A stretch of DNA of 64,000 bases from Larkinella insperata. GTDB taxonomy: Bacteria; Bacteroidota; Bacteroidia; Cytophagales; Spirosomataceae. The stretch covers positions 744,001-808,000 of the forward strand of contig NZ_CP110973.1 of the NCBI RefSeq assembly GCF_026248825.1, in the 5' to 3' direction. Positions 24,321-32,416 of this stretch are shown here, piece by piece. How positions within the stretch are numbered: position 1 is the first letter of the stretch; the number at the start of each line of letters is the position of its first letter. A program made the translations under genes and the position numbers. The notes under the pieces were generated by a model, which did no database searches, was not told the origin of the DNA, and was given only the letters and a program-made list of their open reading frames with translations.

Positions 24321-26390
24321 TTATACAAAGAGTCCGACGACTAAATCCAGTAGTTTAATACCAATAAAAGGGGCCACCAGCCCGCCAAACCCATAGATGA
24401 ACAGGTTCCGGCGCAGGAGCGCACTGGCCCCAATCGGTTTGTATTCCACCCCCCGCAGCGCCAGCGGAATCAGCAGCGGAATGATGACTGCATTGAAAAT
24501 GACTGCCGACAGAATGGCCGACTCGGGGCTGTGCAACCGCATGATATTCAGGCTTTGCAGCGCCGGGATGGATAGCGTAAACAAGGCCGGAACGATGGCG
24601 AAATACTTCGCTACGTCGTTGGCAATTGAGAAGGTGGTCAGCGTACCGCGGGTGATCAGGAGTTGCTTCCCGATTTCGACCACTTCAATCAGCTTGGTGG
24701 GGTCATTGTCCAGGTCCACCATGTTCCCGGCTTCTTTGGCCGCCTGCGTACCGCTGTTCATGGCCACACCCACGTCGGCCTGCGCCAGTGCCGGGGCGTC
24801 GTTGGTGCCGTCGCCCATCATGGCTACTAGCTTGCCGCCGGTTTGCTCGTGGCGGATGTAGTTCATTTTATCCTCGGGTTTGGCCTCGGCAATAAAGTCG
24901 TCGACGCCAGCTTTCTGAGCAATAAAGTTGGCCGTCAGTGGGTTGTCGCCCGTAACCATAACGGTTTTGACGCCCATTTTCCGCAGTCGTTCAAAGCGTT
25001 CGGCAATGCCGGGTTTGATGATGTCCTGCAACTCGATGACGCCCATCACCTGCTCATTCTGGGCTACAATCAGGGGCGTTCCGCCGTTGGCGGCAATCTG
25101 CTCGGCCTGTTCTTCGGTTTCTTTCGGGAACCCGTTGCCCGCCCGCGTGACCAGGTTGCGGATGGAATCGGTGGCCCCTTTGCGAATCCGCAGCCGCTCA
25201 CTTGCCTGACCATTTTGCGGCAGGTCAATGCCCGACGAGCGGGTTTCAGCCGTAAACTTAATCAACGTGGCCCCCGCCGTGCTCAGGTTACGCGTCACGT
25301 CGGCCCCAGCCAGCTCCACGATGGACTTGCCTTCCGGTGTTTCGTCGGCCAGCGAACTCAGGGCGCTCGACCGAATCATGTCGGCTTTTGAAATGCCCGG
25401 TGCGGGGTAAAACTGGGTGGCTTTCCGGTTGCCGATCGTGATGGTACCGGTTTTGTCCAGCAGCAGCGTATCCACGTCGCCCGCCGTTTCGACGGCCCGG
25501 CCCGATTTGGCAATGACGTTGGCGCGCAGGGCGCGGTCCATCCCGGCAATCCCGATGGCCGATAAGAGCCCGCCGATGGTGGTCGGGATCAGGCAGACGA
25601 AGAGTGAAATCAGGGCTGCGATGGTGATGGGCGTGTTGGCGTAGTCGGCAAACGGTTTCAGCGCCACGCAGACGATGATGAAGATGAGCGTAAACCCGGC
25701 CAGCAGAATCGTCAGGGCAATTTCGTTCGGCGTTTTCTGGCGGGAGGCTCCTTCCACCAGCGCAATCATTTTGTCCAGAAACGACTCGCCCGGCTGGGTG
25801 GTCACCTGCACTTTGATCTTATCCGAAAGCACCTTGGTACCGCCCGTCACCGAGGATCGGTCGCCCCCGGCTTCGCGAATAACCGGCGCCGACTCCCCGG
25901 TAATGGCCGACTCGTCGATGGTAGCCAGGCCTTCGATGATCTCGCCATCGGTCGGAATGATGTCGCCCGCTTGACAAACAAACACATCGCCTTTTACGAG
26001 TTGCGAAGAAGGAAGAATTTGTATCTCAGCCACTTTCATGTTACCCACCGCGCGAATCACTTTGGCGGGTGTTTCCTGCCGGGTTTTGCGCAGCGATTCG
26101 GCCTGCGCCTTTCCGCGGGCTTCGGCGATGGCTTCGGCAAAGTTGGCAAATAAAACCGTCACGAGCAGAATGAGCGTAACGACCCCATTGTAGCCCAGCG
26201 TACCCTGCGATTGATCACCCGACAAGGCGATGTAAGCCGTTACCAGCACCATGACCAGCGTGCCGACTTCGACGGTGAACATGACCGGATTCTTGATCAG
26301 AACGGCCGGATTTAATTTCACGAATGACTCCCGGATGGCTTTTCCAACGAGCTCGCGCTGGAAGAGGGAGGTCTGTTTTGGCTGTGCCAT
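24321..26390 (-). CDS. kdpB: K+-transporting P-type ATPase subunit B (KdpB)
   Basis: KdpB is the ATP-hydrolysing subunit of the high-affinity K+ pump. The 689 residues show the P-type hallmarks: DKTGTIT with the phosphorylated Asp312, the phosphatase-loop motif TGESAPV, the hinge motif MMGDGTNDAPALAQADVG and the KdpB-type QKTPNEIALTILL. FNAVIIPLLIPLALRGV near the C-terminus is typical. It starts 12 bp downstream of kdpA. Confidence 0.98.
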   Translation of the reverse strand: MAQPKQTSLFQRELVGKAIRESFVKLNPAVLIKNPVMFTVEVGTLVMVLVTAYIALSGDQSQGTLGYNGVVTLILLVTVLFANFAEAIAEARGKAQAESLRKTRQETPAKVIRAVGNMKVAEIQILPSSQLVKGDVFVCQAGDIIPTDGEIIEGLATIDESAITGESAPVIREAGGDRSSVTGGTKVLSDKIKVQVTTQPGESFLDKMIALVEGASRQKTPNEIALTILLAGFTLIFIIVCVALKPFADYANTPITIAALISLFVCLIPTTIGGLLSAIGIAGMDRALRANVIAKSGRAVETAGDVDTLLLDKTGTITIGNRKATQFYPAPGISKADMIRSSALSSLADETPEGKSIVELAGADVTRNLSTAGATLIKFTAETRSSGIDLPQNGQASERLRIRKGATDSIRNLVTRAGNGFPKETEEQAEQIAANGGTPLIVAQNEQVMGVIELQDIIKPGIAERFERLRKMGVKTVMVTGDNPLTANFIAQKAGVDDFIAEAKPEDKMNYIRHEQTGGKLVAMMGDGTNDAPALAQADVGVAMNSGTQAAKEAGNMVDLDNDPTKLIEVVEIGKQLLITRGTLTTFSIANDVAKYFAIVPALFTLSIPALQSLNIMRLHSPESAILSAVIFNAVIIPLLIPLALRGVEYKPIGASALLRRNLFIYGFGGLVAPFIGIKLLDLVVGLFV

Positions 26391-26402
26391 TATGATAATT
26401 TC

Positions 26403-28121
26403 TTAGTGTAAGCTGAAAAATTCCGCCAGCGGTCCCAGCGCCAGCGCAGGAAAGAACGACAGGGCCGTGATGATGAAAATAACCGCGAAAATCATCAGGC
26501 CGAACGTCGGCGTATCGACCGGCAGGGTACCCGATGACTCCGGAACGTATTTCTTATTGGCCAGCAAACCGGCAATCGCGACGGGGCCGATGATGGGGAT
26601 AAACCGGCCCAGAATCAGGACAATGCCAGTGGCATAATTCCAGAAGAAATTGTTGTCACCCAGCCCTTCGAAACCCGAGCCGTTGTTGGCGTTGGCCGAG
26701 GTAAACTCGTAGAGAATTTCCGAAAAACCGTGAAAGCCGGGATTATTCAGCCAGGCCGACGGTTTTACCGCCCAGCCGGTCGCATCACCGTAGTTTAAGA
26801 AAACCCAGGCCCCCAGCGCCGTACCGCCTTTCACCAGCAGGGCACTCAAAAGGGCCACGATGGACGCAATCTTGATTTCACGCGCTTCGACTTTCCGGCC
26901 AAACAGCTCGGGTGTGCGGCCCACCATCAAACCGGCTACAAAAACCGAGATGATCAGGAAGTAATAGAAGTTGAGCAGCCCCGCGCCGACCCCGCCGTAG
27001 AAGGCATTGACCATCATGCCCAGCAGTTGCATCGCCCCCGAAAGCGGCATCGAACTGTCGTGCATGCTGTTGACGGAACCCGTCGAAATGATCGTGGTAA
27101 CAATGCTCCAGTACGAAGACGCCAGCGCCCCGAAACGCACCTCCTTGCCTTCCATCGCCCCCGACGCCTGCGCAATTCCCATCTGCGCAATGGCCGGACT
27201 TCCACCCAGTTCAGAAACAAGGGTGGGCAGCAGCAGGCCAAGCATCCCGACGGTCATCACGCCGTAAACAATCCAGGCAAACCGCTTTCGGTTGATGTAG
27301 AAGCCCAGTGCAAAGATCATGGCAATCGGAATAATCATCTGGGCTATCATTTCCACCATGTTGGTCAGGTAATTGGGGTTTTCCAGCGGGTGCGCCGAGT
27401 TGGCCCCGAAATACCCGCCCCCATTTGTTCCCAGGTGCTTGATGGCAACAAAGCCAGCCGCCGGACCGCGCGAAACCCCAACGGTATCGCCTTGCATCGT
27501 CACGATGGTGTCTTTGCCGTCGAACGAAGCCGGCGTTCCGTTGAAGGCCAGAATTAGCGCGACGATGATCGAACCGGGCAACAAGAGCCGGGTAATGGCA
27601 CGGGTGAACAGCACGTAGAAGTTGCCGACGGTTTCGGTGCTTTGGGGCAGAAACGAGCGGAACAGCAGCACCGCAGCCGCCATACCGGTAGCCGCCGAAA
27701 CAAACATCAGGAAGGCCATGACGGCTACCTGCGTCAGATACGTCGCGCCCGACTCGCCCGAGTAGTGCTGCAAGTCGCAGTTGACCAGAAAGCTGATCGC
27801 CGTGTTGAATGCCAGATCCGGGGTTTGCGAGGGGTTGCCGTCGGGGTTGAGCGGCAGACTGCCCTGGGTTAGCAGCAAGACAAAGGCGTAAACCAGCCAG
27901 ACGGCGTTGATCGTCAGCAGGGCCACCAGATTTTCCTTCCAGTGCATGTCCCGGCTGGAGTCGATGCCGCCCAACCGGTAAATCAGTCGCTCCAGCGGAG
28001 CCATGAAGTCGAACACATTCGGTTCGCCCTTGAAAACTTTTGCAAGATACTTGCCGAGTGGGATGGCCAGCAGGACGGTGAGTCCGTACATAGCCACGAC
28101 GCCAATCCATTCCGTATTCAT
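26403..28121 (-). CDS. kdpA: K+-transporting ATPase subunit A (KdpA)
   Basis: KdpA is the channel-like, K+-selective subunit of KdpFABC. The 572-residue protein is highly hydrophobic. Selectivity-loop segments can be seen: NTAISFLVNCDLQHYSGE, KHLGTNGGGYFGANSAHPLE, GSVNSMHDSSMPLSGAMQLL and SANANNGSGFEGLG. These are the four P-loops of the superfamily of K+ transporters. It is preceded by kdpF and a second micropeptide gene. Confidence 0.98.
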   Translation of the reverse strand: MNTEWIGVVAMYGLTVLLAIPLGKYLAKVFKGEPNVFDFMAPLERLIYRLGGIDSSRDMHWKENLVALLTINAVWLVYAFVLLLTQGSLPLNPDGNPSQTPDLAFNTAISFLVNCDLQHYSGESGATYLTQVAVMAFLMFVSAATGMAAAVLLFRSFLPQSTETVGNFYVLFTRAITRLLLPGSIIVALILAFNGTPASFDGKDTIVTMQGDTVGVSRGPAAGFVAIKHLGTNGGGYFGANSAHPLENPNYLTNMVEMIAQMIIPIAMIFALGFYINRKRFAWIVYGVMTVGMLGLLLPTLVSELGGSPAIAQMGIAQASGAMEGKEVRFGALASSYWSIVTTIISTGSVNSMHDSSMPLSGAMQLLGMMVNAFYGGVGAGLLNFYYFLIISVFVAGLMVGRTPELFGRKVEAREIKIASIVALLSALLVKGGTALGAWVFLNYGDATGWAVKPSAWLNNPGFHGFSEILYEFTSANANNGSGFEGLGDNNFFWNYATGIVLILGRFIPIIGPVAIAGLLANKKYVPESSGTLPVDTPTFGLMIFAVIFIITALSFFPALALGPLAEFFSLH

Positions 28122-28132
28122 AGTGGGTTATC

Positions 28133-28213
28133 TTAGAATTTTTCCGGTTTAATCAGCACGTACAGCATGTAGGCGAAAACCAGCAGTGCAATGCAGAAAA
28201 TGAGCGTAATCAT
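28133..28213 (-). CDS. kdpF: K+-transporting ATPase subunit F (KdpF), 26 residues
   Basis: The 26-residue single-helix protein reads MITLIFCIALLVFAYMLYVL followed by IKPEKF. It is too short for routine gene callers. KdpF in other bacteria is a similar short helix ending in a polar tail such as NAEAF or PEKF, and it stabilises the KdpABC complex in the membrane. It lies immediately upstream of kdpA on the same strand, with an 11-bp gap. Confidence 0.9.
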   Translation of the reverse strand: MITLIFCIALLVFAYMLYVLIKPEKF

Positions 28214-28224
28214 GGTAGATTGAA

Positions 28225-28311
28225 TTAGATTTTCTCAAACCAGTCGATGGTTTTGTAAAAGAAGCCGAAGCAGAGCAGGACGGTAACGATCAGAATTAAG
28301 TAGGTTTCCAT
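28225..28311 (-). CDS. Second membrane micropeptide of the kdp operon, 28 residues
   Basis: A 28-codon frame starts at ATG 28311, ends in TAA, and lies 11 bp upstream of kdpF. The product has one hydrophobic helix, METYLILIVTVLLCFGFFYK, then TIDWFEKI. It is not KdpF (that follows directly), but has the same size and topology. It is the first gene of the predicted kdp transcript. I do not recognise it; an accessory Kdp subunit or a leader peptide are both possible. Confidence 0.65.
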   Translation of the reverse strand: METYLILIVTVLLCFGFFYKTIDWFEKI

Positions 28312-28343
28312 TTTTAAGTTGGTCAGTACGGATTAGCTAATTG

Positions 28344-28357
28344 GCAAAATGAAGCCC
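28344..28357 (-). promoter_or_regulatory. Possible sigma-54 (-24/-12) promoter of the kdp operon
   Basis: On the reverse strand GG and GC dinucleotides are 10 nt apart, in CGGGCTTCATTTTGCC. The TT before the GC also fits the sigma-54 consensus TGGCAC-N5-TTGC, although the TGGCAC half is poor. Transcription would start near 28332, about 20 nt before the first micropeptide. I see no TAnnTTTG box in the 28312-28499 gap. Confidence 0.3.
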
Positions 28358-28499
28358 GAAGCGAAATCTGGCTAAACGAAAAAATCCATTTCCCTAATTT
28401 TCAGCACGTTACTGGATCTTTTTTTTCTCCAAGCCTTACCACCCGACGGGCGAATCTTTCCATTTTGATAAGGCTGGATTTTCATTTTGGCAAGGTACC

Positions 28500-29045
28500 T
28501 TACGCAACGTTCTCCGGTTCCAGCAGCATTCCCGTACACAGGCAATACTTGCCCGCCGTCCGGTTGAGAATGTCGTGGTGCTGGCAACCGGCGCACTGCT
28601 TCCAGAACCGCGGGTCTTTGGGCAGTTCGGAAAAGGCCACGGCGTGGTAGCCCAGTTTGGTGTTCAGACTCATGACGGCCTGTGAGGTTGTGATGCTGAA
28701 CAGACGGGCCTGGGGGTAAGCCGCCCGGGTCAGTTCCAGTAGCTTGTGTTTGAGCAAATCGGCCACCCCCTGCTGGCGATAAGCGGGGTTGACAATCAGG
28801 CCCGAGTGCGATACGTACCGCCCGTCTTCCCACACGGCCCAGTAGGCAAATCCGGCCCAGTCGCCGTTGCGGTGCAGCGCCACGACGGCCTGGCCGGAAC
28901 GGATTTTCTCCCGAATGTCGTCGGGCGTCCGGCCCGCGATGCCCGTTCCGCGGGCCAGCACACCTTCTTTGATGGTTTCGCAAATGAGGTCGGCCAGGGG
29001 CAAATGATTGTCCGAGGCCACCTCCACACTAATATCCATATTCAT
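28500..29045 (-). CDS. GNAT family N-acetyltransferase with a Cys cluster
   Basis: The 181-residue acetyltransferase has the GNAT core: SGLIVNPAYRQQGVADLL (acetyl-CoA motif RxxGxA, Arg90-Ala95) and SLNTKLGYHAVAFSEL. It ends in a Cys-rich tail: CAGC (151-154) and CLC (168-170), which could bind a metal. Its sequence resembles the GNAT enzymes found in arginine operons of Bacteroidota, which are candidate N-acetylglutamate or N-succinylglutamate synthases. No arginine genes are nearby here, so the substrate is uncertain. It follows the 122-residue hypothetical gene by 13 bp. Confidence 0.8.
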   Translation of the reverse strand: MNMDISVEVASDNHLPLADLICETIKEGVLARGTGIAGRTPDDIREKIRSGQAVVALHRNGDWAGFAYWAVWEDGRYVSHSGLIVNPAYRQQGVADLLKHKLLELTRAAYPQARLFSITTSQAVMSLNTKLGYHAVAFSELPKDPRFWKQCAGCQHHDILNRTAGKYCLCTGMLLEPENVA

Positions 29046-29058
29046 GCTGGGGAACCGC

Positions 29059-29427
29059 TTAGGGCAGACAGGTTTTAAGTTGGCGGTTGTATTCGCTTCG
29101 CAGGTCGCGGGGCAGCAGGTATTCGAGCATTTCGGCCCGGTTGTCGGCCCGGTCGATCAGGACGGATATCCGGTGGATGTAGACGGAGCCGATGAATGTT
29201 TTGATGGCTACTCCCCCGTGCAGCAGCAGTTCTTCAGCCGCCAGCAGACAATGTTTGACGGCCCGAAAGCGGTTCTGATACAACAAAATCGTCGTTACCT
29301 CGGCCAGCTTGTGGGCGATGGTGCAATCACTGGCCTGGCTGGATAAGGACGTAAATTCCTGCTGGGCCTCGGGAATCTGGTTGACCAGAAAGTTGATCAG
29401 TTCCGTTTTTTGGATAACGATTTCCAT
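29059..29427 (-). CDS. Hypothetical protein, 122 residues
   Basis: I do not recognise the family. The protein is soluble and mostly helical: TELINFLVNQIPEAQQEF, then CTIAHKLAEVTTILLYQN and AVKHCLLAAEELLLHG. It has no signal peptide or membrane segment. The pattern recalls short, all-helical Bacteroidota proteins of unknown function. It is the first gene of a probable two-gene unit with the GNAT gene. The kdp operon begins 190 bp beyond that unit on the same strand. Confidence 0.7.
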   Translation of the reverse strand: MEIVIQKTELINFLVNQIPEAQQEFTSLSSQASDCTIAHKLAEVTTILLYQNRFRAVKHCLLAAEELLLHGGVAIKTFIGSVYIHRISVLIDRADNRAEMLEYLLPRDLRSEYNRQLKTCLP

Positions 29428-29719
29428 ACATGGTGTTGGCTTGGTATGCCAATGGAATTACGAATCCAGTGCCACCTTCCGAAAGCCGTTGACAGTTAAA
29501 TAGTTCTACAAAGCAATCCGCTCTGCAATCGATTTTACCCTTACCATTTTGGTACGTTTCTTTTTCAAACTGGAAATACAGGAAGCCCTCTTTTTTAACT
29601 CGCTCTGTTTTTTCTTCCAAATAGGCCGCTATTAGGCCCTGTCTCTGGTTATAAGAAGATTGGTTACTTACTGTACTAAAGGCCATCTCAATAGATGCCA
29701 CCATTCGATCCGACTTTTT

Positions 29720-31126
29720 ATGAATGTAAACTCATCTGAACAATTCGATGCCATCCTGATTGGAGTTGGGCAGGCCGGAAACCCACTGGCTTCGGCGCTC
29801 GCTCATCAAGGCTGGAAAATTGCCGTTATTGAACGAAAATACGTGGGTGGAACCTGCGTTAACGTGGGATGTACACCGACCAAAACCCTGATTGCTTCCG
29901 CCCAGGTGGCTTTTCAGGCCCGCCGGGCGGCCGAATTTGGCGTAGAAACCGGTGAGGTTCGGGTCGACCTGAAAAAGGCCATGGAGCGCAAGAACAAGAT
30001 GATTGAGACGTCCCGCCAGAAGATTGAGGATAATCTAACCCAGACCGAAAACCTGACGCTTATGTACGGCGAAGCTCGTTTTAGCGGCTTCAGACAGGTT
30101 GATGTCACTTCGTCCGATGATCAGAAGCGGACGCTGACGGCCAACTTCATCTTCATCAATACGGGAGGCCGCCCGACCACGCCGGACATTGCCGGTCTGG
30201 ATCAGGTTCCCTGGCTTACGTCCGACTCCATCCTGGATCTGGAGCAGCTACCAGACCACCTGATCATCCTGGGTGGAGGTTACATCAGCCTGGAATTCGG
30301 ACAAATGTTCCGGCGGTTTGGCAGCCAGGTGACCATCATCGAACCCGGAGAGCAGCTTTTAAGCCGGGAAGACAAGGATGTTGCCGACGAAATAAGCACC
30401 ATCTTGGAAGAAGAAGGCATCGAAATTCGCCTGAACACCGAGGTTCAGCGGATTAGTCGGGCAACGGACGGCACGCTCGAATTACAATTATCGACGGATC
30501 AGGGGGCGGCTCGGCTCAGCGGAAGCCATTTGCTGGTAGCCGTTGGCCGGACTCCCAACACCCAATCCCTAAATCTGGCGGCAACGGGTGTGGAAACCGA
30601 CGACAAAGGATATATCCAGGTCAATAACCATCTGGAAACCACCCAACGCGGTATTTATGCCCTCGGCGACTGCAAGGGCGGCCCCGAATTTACCCACATT
30701 TCCTACGATGACTTCCGGGTGGTGCAGCAAAATCTGCTGGAAAGCGGCCATGCCAGCATCGCCGATCGGCCGGTTCCTTACACGGTTTTTACCGACCCGC
30801 AACTGGGCCGCATTGGTTTGAGCGAGCAGGAAGCCGCGAAACAGGGAAAGTCGTTTAAAGTAGCGAAGGTTCCGATGTCCATTGTCGCCCGGGCGCAGCA
30901 CCTGAGTCAGACCAAAGGTTTCATGAAAGTCATTGTTGATGCCCAGACGGACCAATTACTCGGCGCGGCCATCCTGGGAACGGAAGGCGGTGAGATCATG
31001 TCGATGCTGCAAATTGCGATGATGGGGCAACTTCCGTATCAGCGGCTGCGAGATGCCATATTCGCCCACCCCTTGCTGGCCGAATCCTTCAGCGTTTTGT
31101 TTAGCAAAATGGAGGAGGAATCATAA
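29720..31126 (+). CDS. FAD-dependent pyridine nucleotide-disulfide oxidoreductase (mercuric-reductase-like)
   Basis: The 468-residue flavoprotein shows the FAD motif ILIGVGQAGNPLA (13-25), the redox disulfide GGTCVNVGCTPTK (Cys46, Cys51), the NAD(P) motif ILGGGYISLEFGQMFRRFG, the second FAD motif IYALGDCKGGPEFTH and a dimerisation domain. It resembles mercuric reductases but lacks the HMA domain and the C-terminal Cys pair they need for Hg(II). The final FAHPLLAESF keeps only part of the lipoamide-dehydrogenase HxHPT motif. A disulfide or quinone reductase is more likely than a mercury enzyme. ATG 29720 gives the standard N-terminus; the upstream frame does not. Confidence 0.87.
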   Translation: MNVNSSEQFDAILIGVGQAGNPLASALAHQGWKIAVIERKYVGGTCVNVGCTPTKTLIASAQVAFQARRAAEFGVETGEVRVDLKKAMERKNKMIETSRQKIEDNLTQTENLTLMYGEARFSGFRQVDVTSSDDQKRTLTANFIFINTGGRPTTPDIAGLDQVPWLTSDSILDLEQLPDHLIILGGGYISLEFGQMFRRFGSQVTIIEPGEQLLSREDKDVADEISTILEEEGIEIRLNTEVQRISRATDGTLELQLSTDQGAARLSGSHLLVAVGRTPNTQSLNLAATGVETDDKGYIQVNNHLETTQRGIYALGDCKGGPEFTHISYDDFRVVQQNLLESGHASIADRPVPYTVFTDPQLGRIGLSEQEAAKQGKSFKVAKVPMSIVARAQHLSQTKGFMKVIVDAQTDQLLGAAILGTEGGEIMSMLQIAMMGQLPYQRLRDAIFAHPLLAESFSVLFSKMEEES

Positions 31127-31176
31127 AGCCTGACGGAACGATGTGGTATGAACCGATACCAATAGATTAGCCGGTC

Positions 31177-31220
31177 AGCCGACAAGCCGAATTGATGCCC
31201 TCATCTTCGGCTTGTCGGCT
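31177..31220. terminator. Bidirectional hairpin between convergent genes
   Basis: Perfect 15-bp arms (31177-31191 and 31206-31220) enclose 14 nt in the gap between the convergent oxidoreductase and mutarotase genes. T-runs are weak on both sides, yet the position and strength fit a shared terminator. Confidence 0.7.
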
Positions 31221-31235
31221 TCCGAAAGCAACCGT

Positions 31236-31577
31236 TTATTTTTCAAACTGGAAAATCTGCTCCATCCTGACCCACTTTTCGCCTTCTTTGGCCCAGGGCA
31301 ACGGCTGCTGGAATTTCCACATGAGTTCCTCCCACTTCTGGACGTGCGGATTATCAGCATCCAGCGCGGCTTTTTTCTCGAATGTAAAATCGTCATCTGT
31401 TTCCAGAATCATCACCATGCGGTTGCCGGTGCGGTAAATCTGTAAATCCTGAATACCGGCGGCCAGGTCGTTCGCCCGAACTTCCGGCCAGCCGCTGCCG
31501 GGCGCGTGCCATTGTTCGTATTCAGCCATTAAATCGGGGTTGTCTTTCAGGTCAAGCGCCAGACAGAATCGTTGCAT
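31236..31577 (-). CDS. L-rhamnose/L-fucose mutarotase family protein (RhaM-like)
   Basis: The 113-residue product is a small ferredoxin-like mutarotase. It shows RFCLALDLKDNPDLMAEYEQWH with the conserved Tyr-x3-His, GIQDLQIYRTGNRMVMILE, and WEELMWKFQQPLPWA near the end. RhaM-family enzymes interconvert anomers of L-rhamnose or L-fucose. It is the last gene of a four-gene unit (aldo/keto reductase, alcohol dehydrogenase, sugar isomerase, mutarotase). The company of dehydrogenases favours L-fucose or L-galactose over rhamnose. Confidence 0.85.
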   Translation of the reverse strand: MQRFCLALDLKDNPDLMAEYEQWHAPGSGWPEVRANDLAAGIQDLQIYRTGNRMVMILETDDDFTFEKKAALDADNPHVQKWEELMWKFQQPLPWAKEGEKWVRMEQIFQFEK

Positions 31578-31603
31578 GGTTTCGGGTTTATGGTTGAGGG
31601 CGT

Positions 31604-32416
31604 TCAGCCAAAGTACTGCTTAAAAGCCGTGATGGTTTGCTGCGCAGCCTGGTCGGGATCGGGCCAGGGAAAAGCTTCGGCGGAAATATAACCTTCGTAC
31701 GGAATGGCTTGCAAAGCCGTTGCAACCTCACGCATGGTCGTGTGGCCAAACCCCACCGGCCGCCGGTTGCTATCGGCAAAATGCACGTGGCCAATGGACG
31801 AACCCGCCGACCGGATGCTGTCGGCCAGCGATGTTTCTTCGATATTCATGTGGAACAGATCAGCCAGCAGTTTAACCCCCTGCGTTTCCAGGGATTTCAG
31901 CAAGGTTACTCCGTCTTCCAGCCGGTTAATCAGATTGGTTTCGTACCGGTTCAGGGGTTCATAAATCAGCGTAACGCCCTGTTCGTGGGCCTGTTTACCC
32001 AGAATGTTCAAACCGTCGGCCAGCCAGGCCAGGGCCTGTTCGCGCTCCACCCCCGGAACCGCGTTTCCCTGCATCGACCCAATGATGGCCGGCGCTCCGA
32101 AACCGGCCCCGAACGAGATCATGTCGGCAATAAACGCCACGGCTTTCGATCGCACGTGCGCATCCGGGTCGGTTAAGGTTAAGCCGTGCAGCACTTTTCC
32201 AGCCCCGGTGCCGACGGCGGCAATTTTAATTCCGAACTGGTCACCCAGGGCCGTCAGCCGGTCGGGGGCCACCGCATCCGGCGAAGCCGTAAACAGCTCA
32301 ACGGCATCAAAGCCGAGGGAAGCCGCTTTAGCCATGCTGGTTTCCAGGTCGTGCCAGTAAATCCAGGGGCCGGTTTTGATATCGGGTACTAAAGCGATGG
32401 TAACCGCAGCTTTCAT
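31604..32416 (-). CDS. Sugar phosphate isomerase/epimerase (xylose-isomerase-like TIM barrel)
   Basis: The 270-residue cytoplasmic TIM-barrel protein belongs to the AP endonuclease 2/xylose isomerase-like superfamily. Metal-binding segments seen: TLIYEPLNRYETNLIN (Glu), KLLADLFHMNIEE (Asp, His), GHVHFADSNRRPVGFGHT (His, Asp) and YISAEAFPWPDPD (Glu). Members isomerise or epimerise keto-sugars or sugar acids. The start codon overlaps the dehydrogenase stop by 4 bp (ATGA), which implies translational coupling. Confidence 0.88.
   Translation of the reverse strand: MKAAVTIALVPDIKTGPWIYWHDLETSMAKAASLGFDAVELFTASPDAVAPDRLTALGDQFGIKIAAVGTGAGKVLHGLTLTDPDAHVRSKAVAFIADMISFGAGFGAPAIIGSMQGNAVPGVEREQALAWLADGLNILGKQAHEQGVTLIYEPLNRYETNLINRLEDGVTLLKSLETQGVKLLADLFHMNIEETSLADSIRSAGSSIGHVHFADSNRRPVGFGHTTMREVATALQAIPYEGYISAEAFPWPDPDQAAQQTITAFKQYFG

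Noticed and set aside
27211..28110. Reverse-strand open frame of 299 residues in another frame of kdpA
   Set aside because: KdpA is unmistakable in its own frame; the alternative is Arg/Gly-rich and lacks membrane segments.
29327..29704. Reverse-strand open frame of 125 residues overlapping the 122-residue hypothetical gene
   Set aside because: It overlaps the better-supported frame and its C-terminal half looks like frame-shadow sequence.
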